Below are positions 8,843 through 17,913 of a DNA stretch of 64,000 nucleotides, one piece after another. The stretch is taken from contig DASXZJ010000120.1 in assembly GCA_036502025.1 (NCBI GenBank), positions 1 to 64,000 on the forward strand, in the 5' to 3' direction. Under the pieces are notes generated by a model, which saw only the letters and a list, made by a program, of their open reading frames with translations, made no database searches and was not told where the DNA came from. Both the position numbers and the translations under genes were made by a program. The stretch is from Bog-473 sp036502025. GTDB lineage: Bacteria > Actinomycetota > Acidimicrobiia > Acidimicrobiales > RAAP-2. Position 1 is the first letter of the stretch. Each line of letters starts with the position of its first letter.

Positions 8843-9514
8843 GTGACGCTTGGAGTATTTCTGCTCGATGACCACGAGGTGGTTCGGACAGGACTGCGGG
8901 CCCTCCTCGAAGCGAGTGACGAAATCACAGTGGTCGGCGAGGCGGCGACGGTGGCTGATGCCCTGGAACGAATTCCCTCCACTCATCCCGACGTCGCCAT
9001 CCTCGATGTCCGACTGCCGGATGGAAGCGGTATCGAAGTATGCCGTGAGATCAGATCTCGTTCGCCCGAGGTGGCTTGCCTGATGCTCACCTCATACGCC
9101 GATGACGAGGCCCTCTTTGCCGCCATCATGGCCGGTGCCGCGGGGTACGTCCTCAAGCAGGTGGGAAGCGCACACCTGGTCGACGCCGTACGCCGCGCCG
9201 GATCCGGTCAGTCGCTTCTGGATCCAAGTGTGACGGCGCGTGTACTCGAGCGCTTGAGGGAGGGACCCAAGGTCGACCCCGCCTTGGCCAGCCTCACCCC
9301 TCAGGAGCGCCGGATTCTGGATCTCATCGCCGACGGCCAGACAAATCGCCAGATCGCCGAAGCGATGTTCCTGGCGGAGAAGACGGTGAAGAACTACGTA
9401 TCGAATCTACTTTCCAAGCTCGGTATGGAGCGAAGGACTCAGGCGGCTACCTACGCCGCCCGGCTGGAGGAGCGTTCGGTGCAGACGTCGCGTACGGACA
9501 AATCAGGTACTTGA
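8843..9514 (+). CDS. NarL/DevR-family response regulator
   Basis: The 223-residue product has a receiver domain with phosphoacceptor Asp in VAILDVRLPDGSG, the acidic pocket in LLDDHEVV and Lys in YVLKQVG. A C-terminal LuxR HTH follows (LTPQERRILDLIADGQTNRQIAEAM...). The GTG start at 8843 has GGAAGGA at 8829-8835. The organisation matches DevR/DosR, the partner of GAF-type DevS kinases, and the kinase gene is divergent 110 bases away. It probably activates genes in response to the kinase signal. I saw no clear DevR box in the shared intergenic region. Confidence 0.88.
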   Translation: MTLGVFLLDDHEVVRTGLRALLEASDEITVVGEAATVADALERIPSTHPDVAILDVRLPDGSGIEVCREIRSRSPEVACLMLTSYADDEALFAAIMAGAAGYVLKQVGSAHLVDAVRRAGSGQSLLDPSVTARVLERLREGPKVDPALASLTPQERRILDLIADGQTNRQIAEAMFLAEKTVKNYVSNLLSKLGMERRTQAATYAARLEERSVQTSRTDKSGT

Positions 9515-9530
9515 TCGACCGGCACCGAGC

Positions 9531-9863
9531 TCACGAGGTGTGATGCGGATCTTCGTCCGCCCCGTTCAGGTGTATGCCTCGTGACGCCAACGCTCGGTGG
9601 AGTTCGTGCCGTTGGACCTCGGGTTGGCTGAAATCGTTCGGTTGGCAGGCCAGGCCGACGGATCGGGCAAGTCGAATAAGGGCAAGGTCGTAGGCCACTT
9701 GACTTGCCAGCGCTGACGGCGCGGCGGGTCTTTGCCCATTCACTCGGTCCTGCCTTTGGATTTGGCAGAGGAGCAGATCTGAGAAGTGAGCGGCTCGGCT
9801 GCCGTGCACGTCGGGCGCGCCGGCATCGAAGGCAGCGTCCAGAAGCTGTGAGTACATCGACAT
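9531..9863 (-). CDS. Conserved actinobacterial hypothetical protein
   Basis: I chose the Met at 9863; an in-frame GTG and a longer frame to 10034 also exist. The 110-residue product reads MSMYSQLLDAAFDAG... with a central AYDLALIRLARSVG helix and a C-terminal ELHRALASRGIHL helix. I have seen this pattern in actinobacterial hypothetical proteins but know no function. It has no signal peptide or membrane segment and is convergent with the response regulator, whose stop lies 17 bases away. Confidence 0.5.
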   Translation of the reverse strand: MSMYSQLLDAAFDAGAPDVHGSRAAHFSDLLLCQIQRQDRVNGQRPAAPSALASQVAYDLALIRLARSVGLACQPNDFSQPEVQRHELHRALASRGIHLNGADEDPHHTS

Positions 9864-10287
9864 GTTGTTCACTCTGCCGCCACCACCGTTCAGCCGAAAG
9901 AGGACTTTGACCCTCTTCGTGGAAGTTTGATCGGCCGGGATGAGTTCCGGCCCCCGGCCCGACTTCGCAGCGCCCTGAATAGGAAAGAAGCGATGGCGAC
10001 CGCTAGTAACGGTCGCCATCGCTTCGAACACCACTATCTGGGATGAGGAGGGTGTTAGGGACAGTGTGACCCCGGGCGGATCGGCGCAATAGGGCCATAA
10101 GTCACATGCAGTCCTGGTGCCTGATCGCCCGAACGTCGCCGCCGAACCTGGTTGGCTCGACGCTCACGGGGCAGGGGTGTCAGAGTCAGGGGACCCAGCG
10201 GTCCGTGATCCGAAAAGGTCATTGGTCCCGACCACACTGAGGCTTTTGCCTCTGATCGGGCGGCGATGAATTCCTCAGATTGCTCTC
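9864..10287. other. Divergent intergenic region containing a 16-bp perfect hairpin
   Basis: No convincing gene lies here. The main structure is a perfect inverted repeat, arms 9987-10002 and 10010-10025 (right arm CGGTCGCCATCGCTTC) around a 7-base loop CTAGTAA. There is no T-run on either side, so it is not a classic intrinsic terminator. The remaining ~260 bases before the CAP gene form a long potential leader in which I recognised no known element. Confidence 0.7.
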
Positions 10288-11847
10288 ATGGAATTCAGAT
10301 CGCTCACTCGACGCGCCGAGCGTGCTGCCTCATTCGAGTCGCCGTTCGACGTTGCGCCCCGCAATCGATACCGGATCGGGTGGCAGGGTTGGCCCAAGTG
10401 GATTGTTGCCATCGCCGTCGCCTCGACCGCCGGATGCTGGTGTGTCGGATCAGCCGGCGCGGCTGGAATCCTTCCGCCGGGTAATCCTCCCTCCAACATT
10501 GCGCCCAGCAGCGCCGACTACCTGGCGTCGATCGACAACGGTCGCGGTCAGGAAGGGGTAGCCCCGATGAACGTGTCCGAGGCGAGCATCTCGACCTTGC
10601 CCATTCCCGAGCAGGTGTTCATCCTGACAAACGAAGAGCGCATCGATCGTGGTCTTCAACCGATCGGGTACATGACAGCTCAACTCAACACCATTGCGCA
10701 GCAAGGTGCCGATTCCGGTGCCGACCCGGGGTTTCCGGATACGTTAAGTGGCGGGGCATCGAGAACGTGGGGCGGATCGATCTGGGCCGGAGGAATGACC
10801 AATGTCTTCGAGGCTGATTATCTCTGGATGTACGAAGACGGTTGGGGTGGGCTGCTCGGCGGGACTTCGAACATTGACTGCAACCTGCTGTCCTCCTCAG
10901 GCTGCTGGGGGCACCGCGACATCATGCTGCACCCCTATGGAGCGTGCGGAAACAGCGCGCCAACGCTGTCGATGGGCGCTGCGTTCTCTTCGACCGGGTA
11001 CGCCAACGGCTCAATCGCGGCCGTATTCATCAGCACCTGCGGTGGGCCTCCGTCTGACGTGACCCTTAGCTGGAACCAGGTTCTATCGACCGTGCTCGCT
11101 ACGCCGTATGCCATCGGGATCGCTGGGCTCCCCAACGGCCAGGGGTATTGGGAAGCGCAGTCCGATGGAGCCGTCCATGCTTTCGGACAGGCGATTGACT
11201 ACGGGTCCATGGCGGGTCACCAGCTGAACTCTCCTCTGGTGGATATCGCCTCAACTCCGGACGGACGGGGATACTGGTTGGTGGCGGCGGATGGTGGCAT
11301 TTTCAGCTTTGGCGATGCCCGGTTCTTCGGCTCTACCGGTTCTCTGCGTCTCAATAAGCCCATCGTCGGCATGACGTCCACGCCCGACGGCGGCGGCTAT
11401 TGGCTGGTGGCATCCGACGGTGGGATATTCAGTTTCGGCGATGCTCCATTCCGCGGCAGCATGGGAGGGCGACTGCTCAACCGGCCCATCGTCGGCATCG
11501 CGGCCGATGTGGTGACCCACGGATACTGGTTGGTGGCGGCGGATGGTGGCATCTTCAGCTTCGATGCACCCTTCTTCGGCAGTACCGGTGCAATCCACCT
11601 CAACCAGCCCATTATCGGCATGGAATCGCTGAGCAACGGGCAGGGATATCGGTTCGAGGCAGCAGACGGGGGCGTCTTCTGCTTCGGTCAGGCTGTCTTC
11701 AAAGGCTCGATGGGCGGGCAATCTCTGCTGGCGCCAGTCGTCGGCATGGCCGCCGACATCGTGAACCAGGGGTATTGGATGCTGGCGGCCAACGGGAGCA
11801 TCTTCAACTTCGGCGGCGCCGCCAACTACGGCAGCCTCGCCAGTTAA
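10288..11847 (+). CDS. Secreted CAP (SCP/PR1-like) domain protein with C-terminal repeat module
   Basis: The 519-residue product has a hydrophobic N-terminal segment (WIVAIAVASTAGCWCVGSAG, about residues 34-53) for export. Residues ~105-265 look like a CAP/SCP domain: QVFILTNEERIDRGLQP at the start, and a GHRDIMLHPYGACG segment typical of its second half. Residues ~270-519 are six to seven units of the GYWLVAADGGIFSFGDARFFGS repeat, probably a beta-propeller-like surface module. Function is unknown; bacterial CAP proteins are extracellular and often poorly characterised. It shares its repeat module with the GH16 and S53 proteins nearby. Confidence 0.75.
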   Translation: MEFRSLTRRAERAASFESPFDVAPRNRYRIGWQGWPKWIVAIAVASTAGCWCVGSAGAAGILPPGNPPSNIAPSSADYLASIDNGRGQEGVAPMNVSEASISTLPIPEQVFILTNEERIDRGLQPIGYMTAQLNTIAQQGADSGADPGFPDTLSGGASRTWGGSIWAGGMTNVFEADYLWMYEDGWGGLLGGTSNIDCNLLSSSGCWGHRDIMLHPYGACGNSAPTLSMGAAFSSTGYANGSIAAVFISTCGGPPSDVTLSWNQVLSTVLATPYAIGIAGLPNGQGYWEAQSDGAVHAFGQAIDYGSMAGHQLNSPLVDIASTPDGRGYWLVAADGGIFSFGDARFFGSTGSLRLNKPIVGMTSTPDGGGYWLVASDGGIFSFGDAPFRGSMGGRLLNRPIVGIAADVVTHGYWLVAADGGIFSFDAPFFGSTGAIHLNQPIIGMESLSNGQGYRFEAADGGVFCFGQAVFKGSMGGQSLLAPVVGMAADIVNQGYWMLAANGSIFNFGGAANYGSLAS

Positions 11848-12249
11848 CCCCCGAGGTACCAACGGGAGTTGGCGCCCGAGCGCGCCGAGGTCTCGTAGCC
11901 GGTCTGCCGTGCTCAGAAGTCGGCCAGCGACCAGGCATCGGCGCCGTCGCAGATCCGCAAAGCTCGGAGCCCGCGGCTGCTGTTGGTGATGCTCGAAACT
12001 GCCTGGTGTCCTCTTCGTCGAGGGCTCCCCAAAGCCGCCTCACCGGGTCGATGGTGGGCTCGGGCGCCGCTCGCCGTGACCAGGCACCCGGCGAGCACTT
12101 CATGGCGTGCCTTTCGGAGTGTCATCCCGATCCAATGTGACTTTGGTCCCTATTGCTGAGTGATGTTGGACCCTTTTCCGGACCCCCTGCAATCCCGATG
12201 ATGAGAGGAGAGGACGGGGACCTGCCCCGGGGGACGACGGGGTAACGAC
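11848..12249. other. 402-base gap without a supported gene
   Basis: Neither strand shows a frame I would call a gene. A minus-strand frame ending near 11913 carries a short protein-like tail (ITNSSRGLRALRICDGADAW) but has no recognisable N-terminus, so it could be a decayed fragment. The last ~80 bases presumably hold the promoter and leader of the S53 peptidase gene. Confidence 0.5.
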
Positions 12250-15200
12250 ATGACATCGAGTTTCAGGCCGCACCACCACCGTGGCGGACGCGGTACGTGG
12301 CGTCGCTCCCCGCTCTGGGCCGGCTTGGTCCGCTCGCTCCGCGTCACCGTCCCAGCCGGAGCTGCTCTCTTCGGGAGCGTGGTCTTCGCCGGCTTCGCTC
12401 CCGCAGGAGCCGCTTCCATAGAGGCGCAGGTGCGTCTCCCCGCCTCGGCCGCTTTGGTGCCTCAGGGGGCCAAGGTCGAAGGTCAGGTGCAGCCAGGTGC
12501 GGCCCTCAACGGCGAGGTCTCCCTGGCTCCCGCCGACCCCACGGCGTTGACCCAGTACGCCGACGCCGTCTCGACCCCGGGCAACGCACAATTCCATCAA
12601 TATCTCTCGCCCGGTTCGTTCGCCCAGCGCTTCGGAGCGGGTTCGTCGGCGCTCAACGCCACGGCGGCGTGGCTCAGTTCTTCCGGATTCTCCGGAGTCT
12701 CGATCGATCCCGACCATCTGTTCGTGCATTTCAGCGGAACTGCCGCCGCGGTCAATGCAACTTTCGGCCTTTCGGTGGAGAACGTTCAGCTGACCGATGG
12801 GTCAAAGGCCATCCTCCCAAGTAGCGCTCCGCTTGTCCCCAAGTCGCTCTCCTCGGAGATCACGGGGATTCTGGGCCTCGACACCGCAGTGACCCCACAT
12901 GACTCCATGGTCAAGGATCCGACCGTCACCGAGCCGGTACAGGTGGCACCCCAGTCCAACGCCCTTCGTGCCCATGCGCTCGGTGGATCGGCTACCTCGT
13001 CACCGGACACAACCTGTGCGGGTGCGACGGCGCTGGCGGCAGCTGGCGTACTGAGTGCGCAGCAGTTGGCCACTCTTTACGGGTTCGGGTCGCTGTACGC
13101 CCAGGGGCGGTTGGGCGCCGGGGTCACCATTGGGCTGGTCGAGCTCGAGCCCTACTCGCCTTCTGACATCAACACCTACCTGTCGTGCTACGACGTCAAC
13201 CCTGAGGTCACCAACGTCGACGTGGACGGTGGACCCGGCACGGGGCCCGGTCAAGGTGAGGCCGCCATGGACATCGAAGCTATTGCCGGATTGGCCCCCG
13301 AGAGCCACATCGCGGTGTACCAAGGCGTGGCTGCGGCCAAGGCGTCCGACGCCAACATGATTGACATCTACCAGAGGATCGCACAGGACGATACCGCCAA
13401 AGTGGTGTCTACCTCCTGGGGCGAGTGCGAGACCCAAGCTGACCCGGCCCTTCTCAATGCAGAGAACACTCTCTTCGAGCAGATGGCCGTTCAGGGTCAG
13501 TCCGTGTTCGCCGCGTCGGGTGACTCGGGATCGGAGTCCTGCTTTGTCTCATCGGACGCGGCCGATACCAGCCTGACCGTTTCTGACCCGGCGTCGCAGC
13601 CGTTTGTGACAGGGGTCGGCGGCGTGACGGTGACTCCGACCGGCGGGGGCGCCACCCAGAAGACCTGGAACAACTGTCAGGGCGAGGCTTTCGCCATCTG
13701 TGCCGACGGCGCCATCGGAGGTGCCAGCGGCGGTGGCGTCTCCAGCGTGTGGTCCAAGCCAGCGTGGCAGACCGGCGCGGGTACCTCCGGCGGCATGCGG
13801 CAGGTGCCTGATGTCTCGGCCTCGGCGGATCCTCATCACGCTGACGCAATCAGCTGGGCCGGCGGTTGGATTCCCATAGCGGGCACTAGCGCGGCGGCCC
13901 CCCTCTGGGCCGCCGCCACCGCGTTGGTCGATCAGGGGTGCGCCTCGCCGGTGGGCTTCGCCAACGGCGCTCTCTATGCCCACCCAGGCGTCACGAGTGA
14001 TGTCGCCTCTGGAAACAACGACTACACCAACACCAACGGCGGCTCTTACCCCTCCAATCCCGGTTACGACATGGCCACCGGCCTGGGCGTTCCCAACGGC
14101 AACAACATGGCTGCCCTGCTCGAGCCGAGCGGTTGTCCCTCCGTCTCATCCCTCTCCGCCACCACCGGACCGGCAAGCGGGGGCACCGCGGTCACGATCA
14201 GCGGAGTCAACCTGGTCAAGGCGACGGCGGTCCATTTCGGCACCAATGTGGCTTCCTTCGTGGTCCAGCCATCATCGGGCACGATCGTCGCCCGGGCACC
14301 TGCGGGGTCTCCGGGAACGGCCGAGGTGACGGTCACCACGTCTGGTGGCACGAGTGCCGCCACGGCCTTTGCCGGTTTCACCTATTCGGGTAGCGCTCCA
14401 TTGCCCGTGGTCGGATTGGTCAATCCGGACGGAGCTCCCGTGGCCGGTCGTCCCGAAGTCAGCGTGACCGGGTCAGGGTTCACCGGCGCGACGGCGGTCT
14501 ACGTGGGCAACATGCCGGCGACCTTCAGCGTGCAGTCGGACACCGCACTCACGCTCGCAGCCCCGGCCGCCCCCGAACCTGAAGTTGTCGACATAACCGT
14601 CGTCGGACCTGGCGGCACCTCGGCCCGCAACCAGGCCGACCTCTTCTACTACGACTCCTTCGTTTCGTTGAACTACGTCCACGGGTACACCGCCGCCAGT
14701 GGCGACGGCAATGTGTACGCGGTCGGCGACGCTCCCTACTACGGCTCGATGTACGGCACGCACTTGAGCGCACCCATCGTGGGAATGGTCACCACTCCAA
14801 GCCAACATGGGTACTGGCTCGACGCATCGGACGGAGGCATCTTTTCCTTCGGGAATGCTGGTTTCTTCGGTTCAATGGGCGGGCACCACCTCAACGAGCC
14901 GATCGTGGGCATGGCCACGACGCCCGATGGCGCTGGCTATTGGGAGGTGGCGTCGGACGGTGGCATCTTCTCCTTCGGTGACGCGCGGTTCTTCGGCTCA
15001 ACCGGGGCCCTACACCTCGCCGAGCCCATTGAATCGATGGCTGCCATGCCTGACGGCGGTGGTTACTGGATGATGGCGTCGGACGGCGGGATCTTCGCGT
15101 TCGGTGATGCCGCCTTCTACGGCTCGGCCGTCGGGCACGCCGGACTCTGGACCACTATGGCCGTCGCTCCTCCCGGAGTGGGTTACATGCTCATGTCCTC

Positions 15201-15324
15201 CACCGGCACCGGACTGGCCTGCGGACACGGGTTCTATGTGATCGGAAGCGACTGGGGTGCACTGAACCCGACCGCCCCGCTCATCGCGATGAACTTCTAT
15301 ACAACCGCAACCGAGGCCTCCTGA
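12250..15324 (+). CDS. Secreted S53 (sedolisin) peptidase with IPT/TIG domains and repeat module
   Basis: This 1024-residue secreted protein begins with a signal/membrane segment (residues ~30-55). A pro-kumamolisin activation domain follows (~60-210; GNAQFHQYLSPGSFAQRFG). The S53 catalytic domain spans ~255-630: the E/D pair is in GQGEAAMDIEAIAG, SWGECET precedes the active-site region, and the nucleophile Ser is in AGTSAAAPLWAA. Two IPT/TIG immunoglobulin-like domains follow (~635-715, 720-800), and then repeats such as GYWEVASDGGIFSFGDARFF to the end. Sedolisins are acid-active serine-carboxyl endopeptidases matured by self-cleavage, fitting an acidophilic or acid-soil lifestyle. The repeat tail is shared with the GH16 and CAP proteins. 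Confidence 0.9.
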   Translation: MTSSFRPHHHRGGRGTWRRSPLWAGLVRSLRVTVPAGAALFGSVVFAGFAPAGAASIEAQVRLPASAALVPQGAKVEGQVQPGAALNGEVSLAPADPTALTQYADAVSTPGNAQFHQYLSPGSFAQRFGAGSSALNATAAWLSSSGFSGVSIDPDHLFVHFSGTAAAVNATFGLSVENVQLTDGSKAILPSSAPLVPKSLSSEITGILGLDTAVTPHDSMVKDPTVTEPVQVAPQSNALRAHALGGSATSSPDTTCAGATALAAAGVLSAQQLATLYGFGSLYAQGRLGAGVTIGLVELEPYSPSDINTYLSCYDVNPEVTNVDVDGGPGTGPGQGEAAMDIEAIAGLAPESHIAVYQGVAAAKASDANMIDIYQRIAQDDTAKVVSTSWGECETQADPALLNAENTLFEQMAVQGQSVFAASGDSGSESCFVSSDAADTSLTVSDPASQPFVTGVGGVTVTPTGGGATQKTWNNCQGEAFAICADGAIGGASGGGVSSVWSKPAWQTGAGTSGGMRQVPDVSASADPHHADAISWAGGWIPIAGTSAAAPLWAAATALVDQGCASPVGFANGALYAHPGVTSDVASGNNDYTNTNGGSYPSNPGYDMATGLGVPNGNNMAALLEPSGCPSVSSLSATTGPASGGTAVTISGVNLVKATAVHFGTNVASFVVQPSSGTIVARAPAGSPGTAEVTVTTSGGTSAATAFAGFTYSGSAPLPVVGLVNPDGAPVAGRPEVSVTGSGFTGATAVYVGNMPATFSVQSDTALTLAAPAAPEPEVVDITVVGPGGTSARNQADLFYYDSFVSLNYVHGYTAASGDGNVYAVGDAPYYGSMYGTHLSAPIVGMVTTPSQHGYWLDASDGGIFSFGNAGFFGSMGGHHLNEPIVGMATTPDGAGYWEVASDGGIFSFGDARFFGSTGALHLAEPIESMAAMPDGGGYWMMASDGGIFAFGDAAFYGSAVGHAGLWTTMAVAPPGVGYMLMSSTGTGLACGHGFYVIGSDWGALNPTAPLIAMNFYTTATEAS

Positions 15325-15607
15325 CCTCGTGCCTGGCACGATAGAGCTGTAACCCGGGCCCCTTAGGTCGTCGGGAGTCCGGAGACTCTGCCAAAAACTT
15401 CAAGCCGTTGACCGGCGGCGTATCGCCGTCCGGGTGTCAACCGTGGCACGCCACTCCGGCAATGCCTAAGGTCAGTGCGGCAGATCGGATGCCCGTGGCG
15501 AAGGCAGCTCAGGCTGGTGGCACTGTGAACTTGGTGGCGGGACTCGCGTGGGAGACCCCGCTGGGTGCCGGGCATCGATGGTCGTCGCGCCGAGAGGAGC
15601 GCGGCCG
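15325..15607. other. Intergenic region, imperfect hairpins only
   Basis: The 283 bases contain a nested imperfect inverted repeat (GTTGACCGGCG at 15407-15417 with CGCCG at 15424-15428 and GTCAAC at 15436-15441) and a small GAGTC/GACTC hairpin. These may mark the end of the S53 transcript, but there is no T-run. I see no gene. Confidence 0.4.
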
Positions 15608-16443
15608 ATGCGCCTGACCGTCAATGGGACCAAGTTGTTCGTGGACGTGGAAGGGGCCAAGTTCGTTCCCGACGGCGACATCATGCGGGAGAAGCCCACC
15701 ATCGTACTCTTACATGGGGGTCCGGGCTTTGATCATTCGCAGTTCAAGCCGCAGTTCTCCCAGCTCGCCGACGTCGCCCAACTGGTGTATCTGGACCACC
15801 GTGGGTGCGGGCGGAGCGATCGGGACGATCCGAACTCGTGGACTCTCGAGACGTGGGCCGACGGCGTGAAGGGTGTCTGCGACGCCCTGGAGATCGAGCG
15901 CCCCATCGTGCTCGGGTGGTCGTTCGGGGGGTTCGTGGCCATGGCGTACGCGGCGCGGTATCCCGGCCACGCCGAGAAGTTGATCCTCCAGTCCACGGCG
16001 GCGCGCCTGGACGTGGACGTCATCGCCGCCGCCTTCGAGTCGGTCGGGGGAGCGGAGGCGGCGGCCATTGCCCGGGCGTTCTGGACGTCGCCCGACAACG
16101 AGACGATCGTGGCGTACCTCCAACGCTGCATCCCGCTGTATCACCCGGCCCGCTCGACCCGGCCGTCCTTTCCCGGTGCCTGCTGAACGTCGACCTCCTC
16201 ATGGGTTTCGACGGTGAGAAGGAGATGGACCAGCGGGAAGCCTTGCGGCGGATCGAGATCCCCGTCCTCGTCCTGGCCGGAGCGCTCGATCCGATCACTC
16301 CGGTGGCGTCGGCCGAGGAGATCGTGGCGGCACTGGGACGACCCGACGTCGAGTTGGAGGTGCTCGGGGCGTCCGGCCACTTCGCACACCTCAGTGAGCC
16401 GGACCGGTTCTTCTCCCTGGTGCAGTCGTTCGTCCTGGCATGA
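15608..16443 (+). pseudogene. Proline iminopeptidase-like alpha/beta hydrolase, frameshifted
   Basis: The ATG at 15608 follows a GAGAGGAG purine stretch and opens an S33-family hydrolase: LLHGGPGFDHSQF (oxyanion), LDHRGCGRSD, and nucleophile GWSFGGFVA. The frame ends early at 16186 as RSTRPSFPGAC, while a second frame continues the family sequence from ~16150 to 16443 (LDPAVLSRCLLNVDLL..., acid in AGALDPITP, His in GASGHFAH). Restoring one C near 16145 (CACCCGG read as CACCCCGG) joins both parts into a ~278-residue enzyme of normal length. It is either a recent inactivating frameshift or a sequencing error in a C-run. Confidence 0.75.
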
Positions 16444-16530
16444 GGGCACCGAGCGGCTCGCAGATTCACTGACCGCCTGCCAAAGAGAATAATCTTGGCC
16501 TATGTCAGGCATGCTGGACCAGGGTCGAGT

Positions 16531-17424
16531 GTGCCCATAGCTCACCTCCCGGCCGGAACCACCGCCGAGGCGGTGGCCGAAGCGGTGACCTCACAAGGCG
16601 CGGTCATCGTGGACCGGCTGGCCCCGCACGAACTACTAGACCGCATCGCGCTCGAACTCGACTCGTGGCTGGCCGCCACGCCTATGGGCCCCGATGACTT
16701 CAGCGGCAACAGCACTCGCCGGACCGGCGCGCTCATCGCCCGCTCGGTCTCGAGCCGGGAGTTGGTGCAGCATCCGCTGGCCCTGGGTGCGGCCGGACTG
16801 GTACTGGGACATGCCACGAACTTTCAGCTCCATCTGACCCAGCTCATCGCCATCGGCGCGGGGGAGACCCCGCAACCCATCCACCGGGACCAGTGGGCGT
16901 TCGACTTCTTTCCGTTTCCGCGGGGTTACGACGTCCAGTGCAACACCATCTGGGCTCAAACCGATTTCACCGAGGCCAACGGCGCCACCCGGGTCGTGGT
17001 GGGGAGCAACACGGCGGACGATGGTCTGTCGTTCCACCAGGTCGACACCGAACCGGCCGAGATGGAGCGTGGCTCGGTCTTGTTCTACTCGGGCAGCGTT
17101 TACCACGGCGGCGGAGCCAACCGGACCGAGACGACACGGGTGGGCATCAACATCACCTACAACGTGGCGTGGTTGCGCCAGGAGGAGAACCAGTACCTCT
17201 CCGTGCCGCGCCAGGTGGCCGAGACCCTGCCGACCGAGCTCCTCAGGCTTATGGGGTACGACCGGGGTGCCTACGCCCTGGGGTACATCGATGACCTGCG
17301 TGATCCCATCGAGGCCATCCGCCCCGGGAGCGGCGCGATCGGCTTCGGGCGAACCGATGCCTCCACTGCCGTGCCGGTTGCCTTCGGCGAGGACGCGGCC
17401 GCCGCGGCACTGGCGACTGAGTAG
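16531..17424 (+). CDS. Phytanoyl-CoA dioxygenase (PhyH) family protein
   Basis: About 297 residues from the GTG at 16531; a TTG at 16495 would add 12. The non-heme iron, 2-oxoglutarate-dependent fold is indicated by the HxD pair in PIHRDQWAFDFF, the distal His in GSVYHGGGANRT, and a following Arg in TTRVGINITY that could bind 2-oxoglutarate. Family members hydroxylate CoA esters or small molecules. The gene lies between the frameshifted hydrolase and a GNAT gene, so a small catabolic or natural-product context is possible. The substrate is unknown. Confidence 0.8.
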   Translation: MPIAHLPAGTTAEAVAEAVTSQGAVIVDRLAPHELLDRIALELDSWLAATPMGPDDFSGNSTRRTGALIARSVSSRELVQHPLALGAAGLVLGHATNFQLHLTQLIAIGAGETPQPIHRDQWAFDFFPFPRGYDVQCNTIWAQTDFTEANGATRVVVGSNTADDGLSFHQVDTEPAEMERGSVLFYSGSVYHGGGANRTETTRVGINITYNVAWLRQEENQYLSVPRQVAETLPTELLRLMGYDRGAYALGYIDDLRDPIEAIRPGSGAIGFGRTDASTAVPVAFGEDAAAAALATE

Positions 17425-17433
17425 TCGGCGCGC

Positions 17434-17913
17434 GTGAACTTTGAGATCCGGCCTGCCACCCCGGCGGATCACGATGAGCTCTTCGCCGCCTTTACCGAGA
17501 TCGTCGTCTCCGGCGACGGCTTTCCCCAGGCGTCACCGATCTCGCGGGCCGAGTTCGACGAGTACTGGATCGCCCACTCCTCGTCGGTGTACGTCGTGCG
17601 GATCGATGGGCGGTTGGTCGGCGGGTACTACATCAAGCCGAACTTCGTCGGGCGGGCAGCTCACATCGCCAATGCGGGCTATTTCGTGCTGTCGGCGCAC
17701 CGTGGTCGTGGCCTGGGACGGGCCCTGGTCGAGCATTCGCTGGACCAAGCGCGACGGGCCGGGTTCGATGCCATGCAGTTCAACCTGGTCTTCGCATCGA
17801 ATCCAGCGAGGGCGTTGTACCGCGAGCTGGGCTTCGTCGAAATCGGGTGTATTCCTGACGCCGTTGACGGCGAGGATGCCGTGATCTATTGGTGCAGCCT
17901 GGAGACCCGATGA
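17434..17913 (+). CDS. GNAT-family N-acetyltransferase
   Basis: A 159-residue acetyltransferase beginning with GTG at 17434, nine bases after the dioxygenase stop. The acetyl-CoA loop is visible in YFVLSAHRGRGLGRALVEHSL (R-G-x-G-x-G/A), followed by NPARALYRELGFVEIG, the C-terminal GNAT strand. It would transfer an acetyl group to an amine. The stop overlaps the start of the next crotonase gene (ATGA), so the two are likely translationally coupled. The acceptor is unknown. Confidence 0.85.
   Translation: MNFEIRPATPADHDELFAAFTEIVVSGDGFPQASPISRAEFDEYWIAHSSSVYVVRIDGRLVGGYYIKPNFVGRAAHIANAGYFVLSAHRGRGLGRALVEHSLDQARRAGFDAMQFNLVFASNPARALYRELGFVEIGCIPDAVDGEDAVIYWCSLETR

Noticed and set aside
10035..10287. 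c-di-AMP riboswitch in the long leader of the CAP-domain gene
   Set aside because: Some GCCGAACC and GGGGACCC-like pieces occur, but their order and spacing do not fit the class convincingly.
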